From the NCBI GenBank assembly GCA_002694895.1, contig NZNN01000029.1, positions 11,659-39,491 of the forward strand: a DNA stretch of 27,833 nucleotides. The letters run 5' to 3'. This DNA is from Chloroflexota bacterium (lineage in GTDB: Bacteria > Chloroflexota > Dehalococcoidia > Lucifugimonadales > GCA-002694895). A model generated the notes under the pieces. The model did no database searches. It was not told the origin of the DNA and was given only the letters and a program-made list of their open reading frames with translations. The translations under genes and the position numbers were made by a program. Below, piece after piece: positions 16,538 to 24,783 of this stretch (position 1 is the stretch's first letter; each line of letters opens with the position of its first letter).

Positions 16538-17956
16538 ATGGCAATGAATTTAAAAGATTTATCAGATAGCGATAAGAAATCTATTAGAAGTTGGTATATT
16601 TATGATTGGGCTCATTCTGCACATTCTACAAGTGTAATGGTAGCAATTGCTCCTGTATATTTTGTTAATTTATACAAAGAAGTTTTTGGTAGTGGAGGAT
16701 ATACTTTTTATGGATTTGATTTTACAGGAACGAATGTATGGAGTATTGGGATATCTTTATCGATTTTGGTTATTGCATTTTTAAATCCAATCTTAGCTGT
16801 CATAGCTGATAAAACCCCCACAAAACTTTCCTTTCTGAAAGTATTTACAATATTTGGTTGTATCCCTACTTTGCTTATGTTTTTTACTCCCTATGCTGGT
16901 ACAGGATGGTTATTTTTATTATTAATGATTGTAATTTCTGTTATGGGATTTTCTGGTGCTTGGACATTTGCAAACAGTTTTTTACCTCATCTTGCTCCCA
17001 AGAAATATTTAGATGAAATAAGCAGTAAAGGATTTGCTTATGGATATATAGGAGGAGGCTTATTACTCGCTATTCATCTTGCTATTATAACTATCACTGA
17101 TTCATCAGAATTGTTTATTCAATTATCATTAGCATCAGTAGCTATATGGTGGGGAGGTTTTTCTTTAATAACTTTTAGAAATCTGAAAGAACCCAAAATA
17201 AATTCAAAACATCAAATTAGTATTGATTCAAAAATTATTATAATGGCTTTTAAGCAGATCAAAACTACGTTATCTAATATTGGAAGATATAAAACTTTAT
17301 TTTTATATTTAATAATATATTTGTTTTTTAATGATGGAATTCAAACTGTTTTAAGTATAGCTGGTGCATACGGAGCAGATACATTAGGTGTAGATTTAAT
17401 TTTTAATATGGCTACTATATTGATTGTACAATTTATAGCAGCACCAGGAGCTTTATTATTTAACAGCTTTGCAAGGATTTATACTGCCAAGAGATCTTTG
17501 ATGATTTCGTTGATAGGATGGATAATTATTGTAATTTTAGCAATGGGATTTGCACCACTTGATGATACAGGGGAATATGCTATAAAATCTGGATTATTTT
17601 CATGGTGGCCAAAATTAATTAGAAGTTATATATGGGCACCATTAGGATTAAGCGTTAATTTACAGTGGCTTATCTTAGGATGTATGGTGGGAATAGTAAT
17701 GGGAGGCAGTCAAGCTATAGCAAGGAGTATTTTTGCTGTTATGACACCTGTTAAACAAAGTGCAGAATTCTTCTCATTTTTAGGATTTATGTCTAGAGGT
17801 GCTTCTGTTTTTGGACCTTTATTATATGCATTGGTAGCCGGATACCTTGGAGCAAGAACTGGAATTTTTAGTGTTTCATTGTTTTTAATCGTAGGAACTA
17901 TTGGGATGCAGTTACTTGTGGATGTGAAAAAAGGTGAAAAAGAGGCCTTAAGTTAA
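16538..17956 (+). CDS. MFS transporter, UMF1 (Atg22-like) family
   Basis: A 472-residue protein if started at ATG 16538; ATG 16544 is nearly as good, and an upstream TTG at 16526 is less likely. The N-terminal SWYIYDWAHSAHSTSV is the diagnostic opening of the UMF1 family, normally S-W-x-x-Y-D-W-A-N-S-A-F. Twelve hydrophobic segments follow. A soluble loop (about 205-240) separates two halves, and a second charged loop (about 335-365) lies before helix 10. The family includes yeast vacuolar Atg22 (amino acid efflux); bacterial substrates are mostly undefined. The usual asparagine of the opening motif is His here. It is divergent from fhs through overlapping promoters, and its stop lies 1 base from the convergent GDPD stop. 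Confidence 0.9.
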   Translation: MAMNLKDLSDSDKKSIRSWYIYDWAHSAHSTSVMVAIAPVYFVNLYKEVFGSGGYTFYGFDFTGTNVWSIGISLSILVIAFLNPILAVIADKTPTKLSFLKVFTIFGCIPTLLMFFTPYAGTGWLFLLLMIVISVMGFSGAWTFANSFLPHLAPKKYLDEISSKGFAYGYIGGGLLLAIHLAIITITDSSELFIQLSLASVAIWWGGFSLITFRNLKEPKINSKHQISIDSKIIIMAFKQIKTTLSNIGRYKTLFLYLIIYLFFNDGIQTVLSIAGAYGADTLGVDLIFNMATILIVQFIAAPGALLFNSFARIYTAKRSLMISLIGWIIIVILAMGFAPLDDTGEYAIKSGLFSWWPKLIRSYIWAPLGLSVNLQWLILGCMVGIVMGGSQAIARSIFAVMTPVKQSAEFFSFLGFMSRGASVFGPLLYALVAGYLGARTGIFSVSLFLIVGTIGMQLLVDVKKGEKEALS

Positions 17957-17957
17957 T

Positions 17958-19220
17958 TTATTCTTTAGCTTTAAGTTCTTCTGTACTATCTTCTTTTTGA
18001 TCATTGTTTAAATATTCTTGTATTTGATCAGGCCAGTCAGCAGTCACAGCAGATACTCCAATCTTTTTAAGCATTACAACTTCTTCTGCATTTTGAATTC
18101 CCCAAACTGCAACAAATAATCCTTTTTCTTTTGCATATTTTACAGAGTGCTCAGAAGTCATTTTGGCATATGGGAAGATACCTTGAATCCCTAATTTACT
18201 TGCAATATCAATATCTGTATCAGTTAATTCTCCAACTAACCAACCATGTCTGACTACTGGCATCAATTCAACAGATCTTAATAATTGTTCTAAATGAAAT
18301 GAAACGATTGTTAAACCAGGGATTTGGGACATTGGATTCCCGGCAATTTTATCCCAGTTTTCATTTTCAATAAGGGCAGAGACTTGTTTTGGTAAATCTG
18401 ATTGATCTGATTTTAATTCTAAAACTAAATGAATTTTATTATTATATTTTTTTAATAATTCTGACAAAGTGGGTATTTTTTCATTTTTATATTTGGAGCC
18501 AAACCAACTACCAGCATCCAATTTTTTTATATCAGTCAATGTTTTTTCACTAACTTTCCCTTTACCATCTGATGTTCTGTCCACTTTCTCGTCGTGAATA
18601 ATGACAGGTATATTATCTGAAGTTAGTTGCACATCAGTTTCAATATATAAAAAATTATTTTCAATAGCTGTATCAAATGAAGCAAATGTATTTTCAGGTG
18701 CTTTTGATGCGAATCCTCTATGTGCTATTGTGCCAAAATCATCATTACTTTGTACTGCATTAGAAGTTTGTATATCAGTAAATCCTTCATATCTCTTTTC
18801 TACTTCTTTTAAGAAATCCGAGTTGTTTGGTACATAATTTAAAGGGACTATGCCATGCTCAGTTGAGTCCAAAAGTAGTGTAGTGTAATTTAGTGTTTTA
18901 CCAAACATTCCGTATTTTGACTGTACCTTTGTTATTTTGGTTAATGGCAGTTCATATTGCTGTGCTCCGAAAAGTGATCCTTGTGTAATATTAATTTGGG
19001 TAGAACTAATTGTGTAATTAGTTCTGTAAGTTGATATCATTCTGGGAACCACAATGATAGCAGCAAAGATAAGCAATGTAGGTGAAAATGTCATTGCTTC
19101 AATAAATAAAGATATAATAACTATTATTATCCAGGGCACTAAAAACCATAACCATCCCCAAAAAGATGGTTTGGTCGTTATTGAGTTTGTATTGTTTGTT
19201 TGATTTTCTTTATCTATCAT
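17958..19220 (-). CDS. Glycerophosphodiester phosphodiesterase with N-terminal membrane/PH-like domain
   Basis: A 420-residue two-part protein. Residues 19-60 hold two hydrophobic segments (about 21-40 and 46-60). Residues 61-145 resemble a bacterial PH (bPH_2/YdbS-like) domain: YTISSTQINITQG, then KITKVQSKYG, then a LLLDS strand. From 162 onward is a GDPD TIM barrel: AHRG (H167, R168), PENT (E176, N177), ETDVQ (E194, D196), IIHDE (H209), LVLELK (E268, K270), and a final TADWP. All catalytic and metal residues of GDPD are present, so it should cleave glycerophosphodiesters to glycerol-3-phosphate and an alcohol. The membrane/PH part would hold the barrel at the inner face of the membrane. It is the last gene of the long minus-strand run. 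Confidence 0.9.
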   Translation of the reverse strand: MIDKENQTNNTNSITTKPSFWGWLWFLVPWIIIVIISLFIEAMTFSPTLLIFAAIIVVPRMISTYRTNYTISSTQINITQGSLFGAQQYELPLTKITKVQSKYGMFGKTLNYTTLLLDSTEHGIVPLNYVPNNSDFLKEVEKRYEGFTDIQTSNAVQSNDDFGTIAHRGFASKAPENTFASFDTAIENNFLYIETDVQLTSDNIPVIIHDEKVDRTSDGKGKVSEKTLTDIKKLDAGSWFGSKYKNEKIPTLSELLKKYNNKIHLVLELKSDQSDLPKQVSALIENENWDKIAGNPMSQIPGLTIVSFHLEQLLRSVELMPVVRHGWLVGELTDTDIDIASKLGIQGIFPYAKMTSEHSVKYAKEKGLFVAVWGIQNAEEVVMLKKIGVSAVTADWPDQIQEYLNNDQKEDSTEELKAKE

Positions 19221-19237
19221 TTTGCTTAGTTAATATA

Positions 19238-20257
19238 TCACAAAATTAGATCGTTTACATAAGTAAAAATGTTTGGAGTACCACCACTGTGAATAAAAAT
19301 TACAACATCATCATTTGAAAATTTGTTTTCATATATATCATTTAGCAAACCATCCATGCATTTTGCCGTATATATCGGATCAAGAAATATCGATTCTTTA
19401 CTTGCAAAAAGTTTTATAGCATCCTTAGCTCCCTGAGTTAATATCCCATAATCTTCCCCAACAAAATCAAAGCTGTAATTAATATCAGTTTTGGATAATG
19501 ATGTATTTATATTTAATAGGTTCGATACTTCTTCTGCTGTTTCAATTCCTTTTTCTTGTAGGCCATTATCAAGATAAGGAGATATCGCATTAATTTCCCA
19601 ATTTAAATCACAATATATGTTTGTGATAGCCATTCCAACAACTGAATTTCCTGCAACTTGGTATATTTTTATTTTATTATTAGTTTTTTTAATTTCATTT
19701 ATCTGTTGATTTAATTCTATAGCTCCGGAAATATATCCTAATACTGCAGAATATTGGGCGAATTCATGTTCAGATCTCAAGTACGGTTTGTGACCATTTT
19801 TTTTATATTTTTCAGATAATTCTTGGCAATAATCTTCAATAGTTTCATTGTCATCCGTATCTAATTCATGTATTTCTACATTCATTAGTTTTTGAAGTAA
19901 ATAGTTTCCCTGTTTTTCTTCATTTGGCCCTTTCCCCATTACCACTACATATTTAATTCCAGCTTTAACACATGCTGCGGCGTTTATTCTTGAATTATTT
20001 GAAACTTTGACATTGCTGTTAATAAAAATATCACAATTTTTATTAATAACATCTCCAATTCTAAATTCCAAATGTCTGACCTTGTTTCCTCCAAATGCTA
20101 AGCCACTTAAATCATCCCTTTTTATATAAAAATGTTTTATTCCAAGGGATTTTTCAATATTTTTACACTTGTATAGCGGAGTAGGGAAATCACCCAATTG
20201 AAACTTGGGGAATTGATCTATAAGCATATTTAATTTTTTTAATTTTGTATCAGGCAT
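19238..20257 (-). CDS. PLP-dependent D-cysteine desulfhydrase / ACC deaminase-like enzyme
   Basis: A 339-residue fold-type II PLP enzyme. Seen: FYIKRDDLSG, then GGNKVRHLEF with the Schiff-base lysine K59; S86 in SNNSR, where the family usually has SN(H/Q)-x-R; DPIYTAK with Y296, matching the conserved Tyr of ACC deaminase; and HSGGTPN (323-329) near the C-terminus, usually HTGG. The phosphate-binding loop, normally S-G-G-T, reads AGNSVVG here, which is unusual. D-cysteine desulfhydrase makes pyruvate, H2S and NH3; ACC deaminase opens a cyclopropane. With several loop changes the substrate may differ from both. It lies 6 bases after the RdhA-like gene, in the same operon. Confidence 0.85.
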   Translation of the reverse strand: MPDTKLKKLNMLIDQFPKFQLGDFPTPLYKCKNIEKSLGIKHFYIKRDDLSGLAFGGNKVRHLEFRIGDVINKNCDIFINSNVKVSNNSRINAAACVKAGIKYVVVMGKGPNEEKQGNYLLQKLMNVEIHELDTDDNETIEDYCQELSEKYKKNGHKPYLRSEHEFAQYSAVLGYISGAIELNQQINEIKKTNNKIKIYQVAGNSVVGMAITNIYCDLNWEINAISPYLDNGLQEKGIETAEEVSNLLNINTSLSKTDINYSFDFVGEDYGILTQGAKDAIKLFASKESIFLDPIYTAKCMDGLLNDIYENKFSNDDVVIFIHSGGTPNIFTYVNDLIL

Positions 20258-20263
20258 TTGATT

Positions 20264-21409
20264 TTATTTATTTGCCCACCATTCAGATGGTTTTTTACGG
20301 TTTCCAAAAAAATTATCTAACTTTATAAGGATATATCTAAAAGGAGTGTTTGCTAACTTTATTCCAATTTTATGTGTTAATTTGTCAAAATCTTTGTTAT
20401 ATGGGCATACCCTAATGCATATAGAACAGTCAGTGCTCTGAGAAGCCCAGAATTTAAAACATTTTTCAGCATCTACTGACCATTTTTTTATACCTTTGAT
20501 ATTTGATTTGTTTATTTGCTTAAATGACGGCTTATCAAATGATATAGCTCTAGGTGGGCATGAATCAGCACATTTGTTGCAAATAGAACAATAATTTTTT
20601 ACTCCGAATGATATAGGTTTATCACATTCAAGAGGAAGATCTGTAAATATTTTGGATATTCTTACTCTGGGACCAAATTTTTTTGTAATAAGTAATCCAT
20701 TTCTTGCATATTCTCCGAGACCAGCTTCTATAGCAAGAGGGATTGAGAGCGCTGTATCATTTTGACTTGGCACTGCTTTATAACCCAGATTTATAATATA
20801 TTGTGATAAAGAAAGTATAGTAGTGAGATCGTTTGAATAACCTAATCCTGTTGCTGAGCCACTCAATGCTGATGGTGCTGTATCAATTAGGTCTTTATCC
20901 ATTTGGTTAGCAATAACAATAACCCTATTTAAAGAACTATCAATTTTATTTGGCTTTACCTCATCTGTTGCTCTTCTGTATTTATGAGAATATATCCATT
21001 TAGGATTACTTTTAGTTATTCCAACTAAATCTGCACCTAATTTTTTTGCTATGATTTTAATTTCATCTGTGAGATCTTTGTTAGATTTAAATATATATTT
21101 AGATTTAGTACCGGGTTTTTGGACTTTGAATTCATCTGTAAATCCTTCGGCTCGACCATTGTTTTTATGTATATTAGAAAATGTGTCAGACATAAACCAT
21201 GTCGCATTACGAAATGCATAATCTTTATGCTTATATCCTTCTGGTCTGTTTTCTGATTCCGGTGGTTTTGTATAATCATTATAAAATTTTTCAGTTTTTT
21301 TACTTCTTACAGTTTTATCCCATAATGATCTGTTAAATATATCGTTTTTCTGATTAAACTTTTCGAAAGTTTCATTATTTTTAATTTTACTTTTATTTTC
21401 TTTATTCAT
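20264..21409 (-). CDS. Reductive-dehalogenase-like (RdhA/QueG-type) 4Fe-4S protein, no TAT signal
   Basis: A 381-residue protein. The C-terminal part has two ferredoxin-type cluster motifs: C274-x2-C277-x2-C280-x3-C284-P, and C317 with C328-x2-C331-x3-C335-P. The split second set with its distant first cysteine, the run IEAGLGEYARNG, and TDLPLECDKPISFG before the clusters are typical of the RdhA family, as is the tail LDNFFG...EWW. The corrinoid-binding core would be residues 110-270. Y191 in GLGYSND is a candidate for the catalytic tyrosine, but I cannot align it with certainty. There is no twin-arginine leader and no RdhB anchor gene, so it is probably cytoplasmic and non-respiratory. Epoxyqueuosine reductase (QueG) is the main alternative; the WW tail favours RdhA-like. 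The length is short of classic RdhA (about 450-550). Confidence 0.85.
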   Translation of the reverse strand: MNKENKSKIKNNETFEKFNQKNDIFNRSLWDKTVRSKKTEKFYNDYTKPPESENRPEGYKHKDYAFRNATWFMSDTFSNIHKNNGRAEGFTDEFKVQKPGTKSKYIFKSNKDLTDEIKIIAKKLGADLVGITKSNPKWIYSHKYRRATDEVKPNKIDSSLNRVIVIANQMDKDLIDTAPSALSGSATGLGYSNDLTTILSLSQYIINLGYKAVPSQNDTALSIPLAIEAGLGEYARNGLLITKKFGPRVRISKIFTDLPLECDKPISFGVKNYCSICNKCADSCPPRAISFDKPSFKQINKSNIKGIKKWSVDAEKCFKFWASQSTDCSICIRVCPYNKDFDKLTHKIGIKLANTPFRYILIKLDNFFGNRKKPSEWWANK

Positions 21410-21419
21410 TTTTAATAAT

Positions 21420-22520
21420 TTAATTAATAATTATTATACTCAACAAGCTACATATACCTACTATAGATGCTACTATTATTCCCACTAAGAAAGGTTTGAG
21501 TCCAAGGCTTTTTATTGATTTTATATCTGTTGTCAAACCTACTGATGACATAGCAACAACCAACATGAATTTTGAAATTGTAGTTAATTGCTTTGTGAAA
21601 GATTGCCAATTATTATCAGTGATAATAGTTGAATTATTAACAATGAAATCTCCTGATGTTCTTAAAACACTCATAAAAAAGAATCCTATTATAAACAAAG
21701 GTATCAGTTTTGAAATTTGTTTGATATTAATATAATTTTTCTGAGAAGAAGATTCCTTTTGGTAAAGAATTGTCATCAAAGGGATCACAATAATCATACT
21801 AAGGTTCCTGACAAGTTTTACAGTTACAGCATTTTTCCCCACATTTACAGTACCGAATGTTTCATCATATATAAATCCTGCCCCTGTTACTTGAGCAGTT
21901 TCATGTATGGAAGTTCCAAGAAATAATCCAGCAGATTTTTCATTCAGTTCTAAAAAATTGGATAAAAAGGGATAAAAAAGCATAGCGATTATTCCAAATA
22001 TTGTTATGACTGTTATGGAATATGCTATTTCTTCTTTTTTAGCTTGAATTCCCGGAGCTGTTGCCACAATAGCTGAAGCTCCACATATACTCGTACCTAC
22101 AGCTATTAAAACACCTAATTTATTAGGTAATGAAAGTAATTTGGTTAAAAGATAACCAGCTAACAAACCGGACAATATACATAATACTATGATTGGTAAA
22201 CTTGAAACTCCAAGAGAAAAAATCTCAAATATACTTAATCTTATTCCTAAAATAACTATACCGATCCGTAGAATTCTTTTTACATTGAAATCCAAACCTT
22301 TGTTAAAGAAATCTTTAACACCAAATATATTTTTTATTAATATACCGATTACAATCCCTAACAAGATAGAGCTGATTAGTGACTTGTAACCTATAATTTG
22401 ATTTAAATATTTAGCACCAAAGTGTGATAATATGGCCACTATTATTCCAAGAATTATTCCAGGGGCAAACTCATTTAAATCTTGTATATATTTGTTTATA
22501 TTCTTTTGCTTTTTCAACAT
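21420..22520 (-). CDS. YeiH/UPF0324 family membrane transporter (putative sulfate/anion exporter)
   Basis: A 366-residue membrane protein with about ten hydrophobic segments. The family core is clear: RIGIVILGIRLS; GTSICGASAIVATAPGI (about 144-160); EEIAYSITVITIFG; and GTSIHETAQVTGAG (about 205-218). These match the YeiH/UPF0324 group (Pfam Cons_hypoth698), usually labelled putative sulfate exporter. That label rests on little biochemistry, and the substrate should be treated as unknown. The gene ends 10 bases before the RdhA-like gene and starts 28 bases after the YchF-like gene, so it belongs to the same operon. Next to a desulfhydrase-like enzyme, export of an inorganic sulfur anion would make sense, as inference. 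Confidence 0.88.
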   Translation of the reverse strand: MLKKQKNINKYIQDLNEFAPGIILGIIVAILSHFGAKYLNQIIGYKSLISSILLGIVIGILIKNIFGVKDFFNKGLDFNVKRILRIGIVILGIRLSIFEIFSLGVSSLPIIVLCILSGLLAGYLLTKLLSLPNKLGVLIAVGTSICGASAIVATAPGIQAKKEEIAYSITVITIFGIIAMLFYPFLSNFLELNEKSAGLFLGTSIHETAQVTGAGFIYDETFGTVNVGKNAVTVKLVRNLSMIIVIPLMTILYQKESSSQKNYINIKQISKLIPLFIIGFFFMSVLRTSGDFIVNNSTIITDNNWQSFTKQLTTISKFMLVVAMSSVGLTTDIKSIKSLGLKPFLVGIIVASIVGICSLLSIIIIN

Positions 22521-22548
22521 ATTTTAAGTTTTTGTAGTTGTTTGTTAT

Positions 22549-23577
22549 CTAACTGTGCAAAAAATTTATTATATCTCCGTCGTTTACAATATATTCCTTT
22601 CCATTGCCTTTAACTTTTCCTTCTTTTTTACAACTATTCCATGAACCTAATTCAATAAAAGTATTATATTCTATAACTTCTGCTCTTATAAAACCTTTAG
22701 ATATATCTGAATGAATCTTTGAAGCTGCTATTAAAGAATTGTCACCTTTATTGATTTCCCATCCTTTTATTTCTTGATCACCAGCAGTTATGAAAAGTAT
22801 TTTCCCCATGGCTTCAAATAAGGATTTTAAAACCAGATAATCTTGTCTTGGTTTTATATTTAAACTTGTTCTGAATTCTACGGATTCATTTTCAGGTAAT
22901 TCTGAAAGTTCCATTTCCAGCTTAGAAGGATAGAAGTATTTATTTTTTATTTTAGATATATTGTCATTAGTTTCAATGGAACTTTTATCTTCATCATAAT
23001 TTAGTAATATAAATATAGGTTTCAGAGTGATTAGATTATATCCTCCTAATTTTTTAAGTTCTGTTTTAGGCAAATTGTATGAGTTTAATGGTTCCCCTTT
23101 TCCAAGGTGCAATTTAAGATTTTCTAATAGTTCGATTTCACTATTAGTATTTTCTAATTCTTGTTTTGTTTTTCCTTTAGTATTACTTATTCTTCTTTTG
23201 ATTACATTTTCTATGATAACCGTGTCTGAAAAAATTAATTCAGTAATTATTTCATCTATATCTTTAAGAATTTGATTACTGTCATTGTTTTCAAAGCATT
23301 TAATAACCAATAAAAGCCCGTATGAATTTTGAATAGATTCTATTTCTTTTAATTCAGCTGCTTTATTCTTTATTGATAATATATTTACTTCTTTGAACGT
23401 AATTTCTGGATAGGCTAATTTATTATGCCCTAATAGTTCACCCACTTTAATTAACCTGTCATCATTAATTTTCAAGGTACATATTTCAGGCAATTCTTGA
23501 GTTTCATTAAATTTTATGAGTGATTTTAGGAATGTTGATTTCCCAGATTGAGGTAAGCCAAGTACCGAAATATCCAT
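22549..23577 (-). CDS. YchF-like (Obg-related) protein with degraded G domain and intact TGS end
   Basis: A 342-residue protein. The P-loop GLPQSGKST (7-15) and the phrase VIKCFEN (91-97) match the YchF/OLA1 family. The C-terminal 80 residues (GDQEIKGWEI, KIHSDISKGFIRAEVI, DGDIINF) are an excellent match to the YchF TGS/DUF933 region. However, the segment that should hold G3 (D-x-x-G-L-V) and the following GLGN block (about 60-80) reads EVNILSIKNKAAEL and keeps neither the Asp nor the glycines. The G4-like region, LLNYDED, is partly retained. YchF is normally a ribosome-associated ATPase of about 363 residues. This copy may bind nucleotide weakly, or not hydrolyse it. It may be a paralogue; the canonical ychF is not in the window. 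Confidence 0.82.
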   Translation of the reverse strand: MDISVLGLPQSGKSTFLKSLIKFNETQELPEICTLKINDDRLIKVGELLGHNKLAYPEITFKEVNILSIKNKAAELKEIESIQNSYGLLLVIKCFENNDSNQILKDIDEIITELIFSDTVIIENVIKRRISNTKGKTKQELENTNSEIELLENLKLHLGKGEPLNSYNLPKTELKKLGGYNLITLKPIFILLNYDEDKSSIETNDNISKIKNKYFYPSKLEMELSELPENESVEFRTSLNIKPRQDYLVLKSLFEAMGKILFITAGDQEIKGWEINKGDNSLIAASKIHSDISKGFIRAEVIEYNTFIELGSWNSCKKEGKVKGNGKEYIVNDGDIINFLHS

Positions 23578-23581
23578 ATTT

Positions 23582-24760
23582 TTAAGATTGTAAAACTTTA
23601 GCTATAGCTTCACCAACAATTTTATCTTGTCCTGGACTTAATGCCCATGGAACTAATTTAATCATGTTTCCTTCATGATTTTGCCCATTTCTTGTCCATA
23701 TAGGAGTATCTAAATCTTGAAGTTTTTTAACAAGTTCTGCAGCTGAAATACCAACAATGTTTTCATCTATTTCTAATCTAACTCCGAAGGGTTGATTACC
23801 TATAATATTATTAATGATTTCTGCTTTTACTCCTTTTATGTTCTGTAGAGGGGCAAGCATTACATTAGATTGTTGTTCTGCCTCAGCCAATCTTTCTTCA
23901 TGATTCATAGTAACCCATTCGTTTACTGCAACTGTAACACCAATAATTTCTTGTCTATCAACTTTCATAGGTCTTCCAATACCTCTGATTCTTCTTCCTT
24001 CGTATCCAGTAAAAGATTGATTAGCAATTTTTCCAATCATTTCTTCAGTACCAAGAGCTAAACCTACTGACTGTGATGCTCCCATATATTTTGCAGCAAT
24101 AACCTGAGCATCCGCGCCCATTCTTATATATTTTCCTAGAATATCTAATGGATATATTTGAGCGGCAGCATCTACTAATACGTATATACCGTGTTTTTTT
24201 GCAATTTCAATAACTTTCTCTAGGCTTAATGGGTTTGTTTGTATATTATTTCCAACTACTGTGCCTGGAGATAACTCATTAGCTACCCAGGTTATTCCAC
24301 AAGTTTGTTCTGTTATTGCATTTTCTAAATCAGATTCAACTGCACCTAATTCATCACCAAATTCAACAAGTTTTGCTCCAGAAACCTCGATACATCTGTC
24401 ATACCAATATCTTTGACATTTTTGGATTAACATTTCTCCTTTCATACCAGATGTATTGGGTAATTGCTGTATTAAATCATCGTCATTTCCTGCCATAAAA
24501 GCTGCTCCTGCTAAAGCTAGTGCTGCTCCAGCACCAGATGTTACATATGCAGAAGGGACATTACAGTAGTCAGCTATTTTTTTACCTACAACTTCCTGGA
24601 GATGAGGTAGGTTAACATATGCTGCATCTGCACGGTCCATAGCTTCTTTAACTACTGGTTTTGGTGTTGATCCACCTAGCAAAGTTACGCTACCAATTGC
24701 ATTAATTATAGGTTTTGCACCCATTTCTTTGTAAATTTCTCCAAAAATATCGTCTGCCAT
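23582..24760 (-). CDS. SelA-like PLP-dependent enzyme (possible sugar-acid/amino-acid lyase)
   Basis: A 392-residue fold-type I PLP enzyme. Seen: INAIGSVTLLGGS near the N-terminus, VTSGAGAAL (73-81) as phosphate/cofactor loop, VDAAAQ with D197 (pairs with the PLP pyridine), and AAKYMGASQSVG with Schiff-base K224. The layout matches the SelA-like family (L-seryl-tRNA selenium transferase and its metabolic relatives such as D-glucosaminate-6-P ammonia-lyase) rather than true SelA; there is no tRNA-binding N-domain, and no selB is nearby. GAGGT precedes the ATG by about 5 bases. It lies 23 bases after a DapA-like aldolase gene. In known glucosaminate pathways a SelA-like lyase acts with an aldolase, so a similar lyase/aldolase pair is plausible. 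Confidence 0.85.
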   Translation of the reverse strand: MADDIFGEIYKEMGAKPIINAIGSVTLLGGSTPKPVVKEAMDRADAAYVNLPHLQEVVGKKIADYCNVPSAYVTSGAGAALALAGAAFMAGNDDDLIQQLPNTSGMKGEMLIQKCQRYWYDRCIEVSGAKLVEFGDELGAVESDLENAITEQTCGITWVANELSPGTVVGNNIQTNPLSLEKVIEIAKKHGIYVLVDAAAQIYPLDILGKYIRMGADAQVIAAKYMGASQSVGLALGTEEMIGKIANQSFTGYEGRRIRGIGRPMKVDRQEIIGVTVAVNEWVTMNHEERLAEAEQQSNVMLAPLQNIKGVKAEIINNIIGNQPFGVRLEIDENIVGISAAELVKKLQDLDTPIWTRNGQNHEGNMIKLVPWALSPGQDKIVGEAIAKVLQS

Positions 24761-24783
24761 TTTTTACCTCATCTTTAATTATT

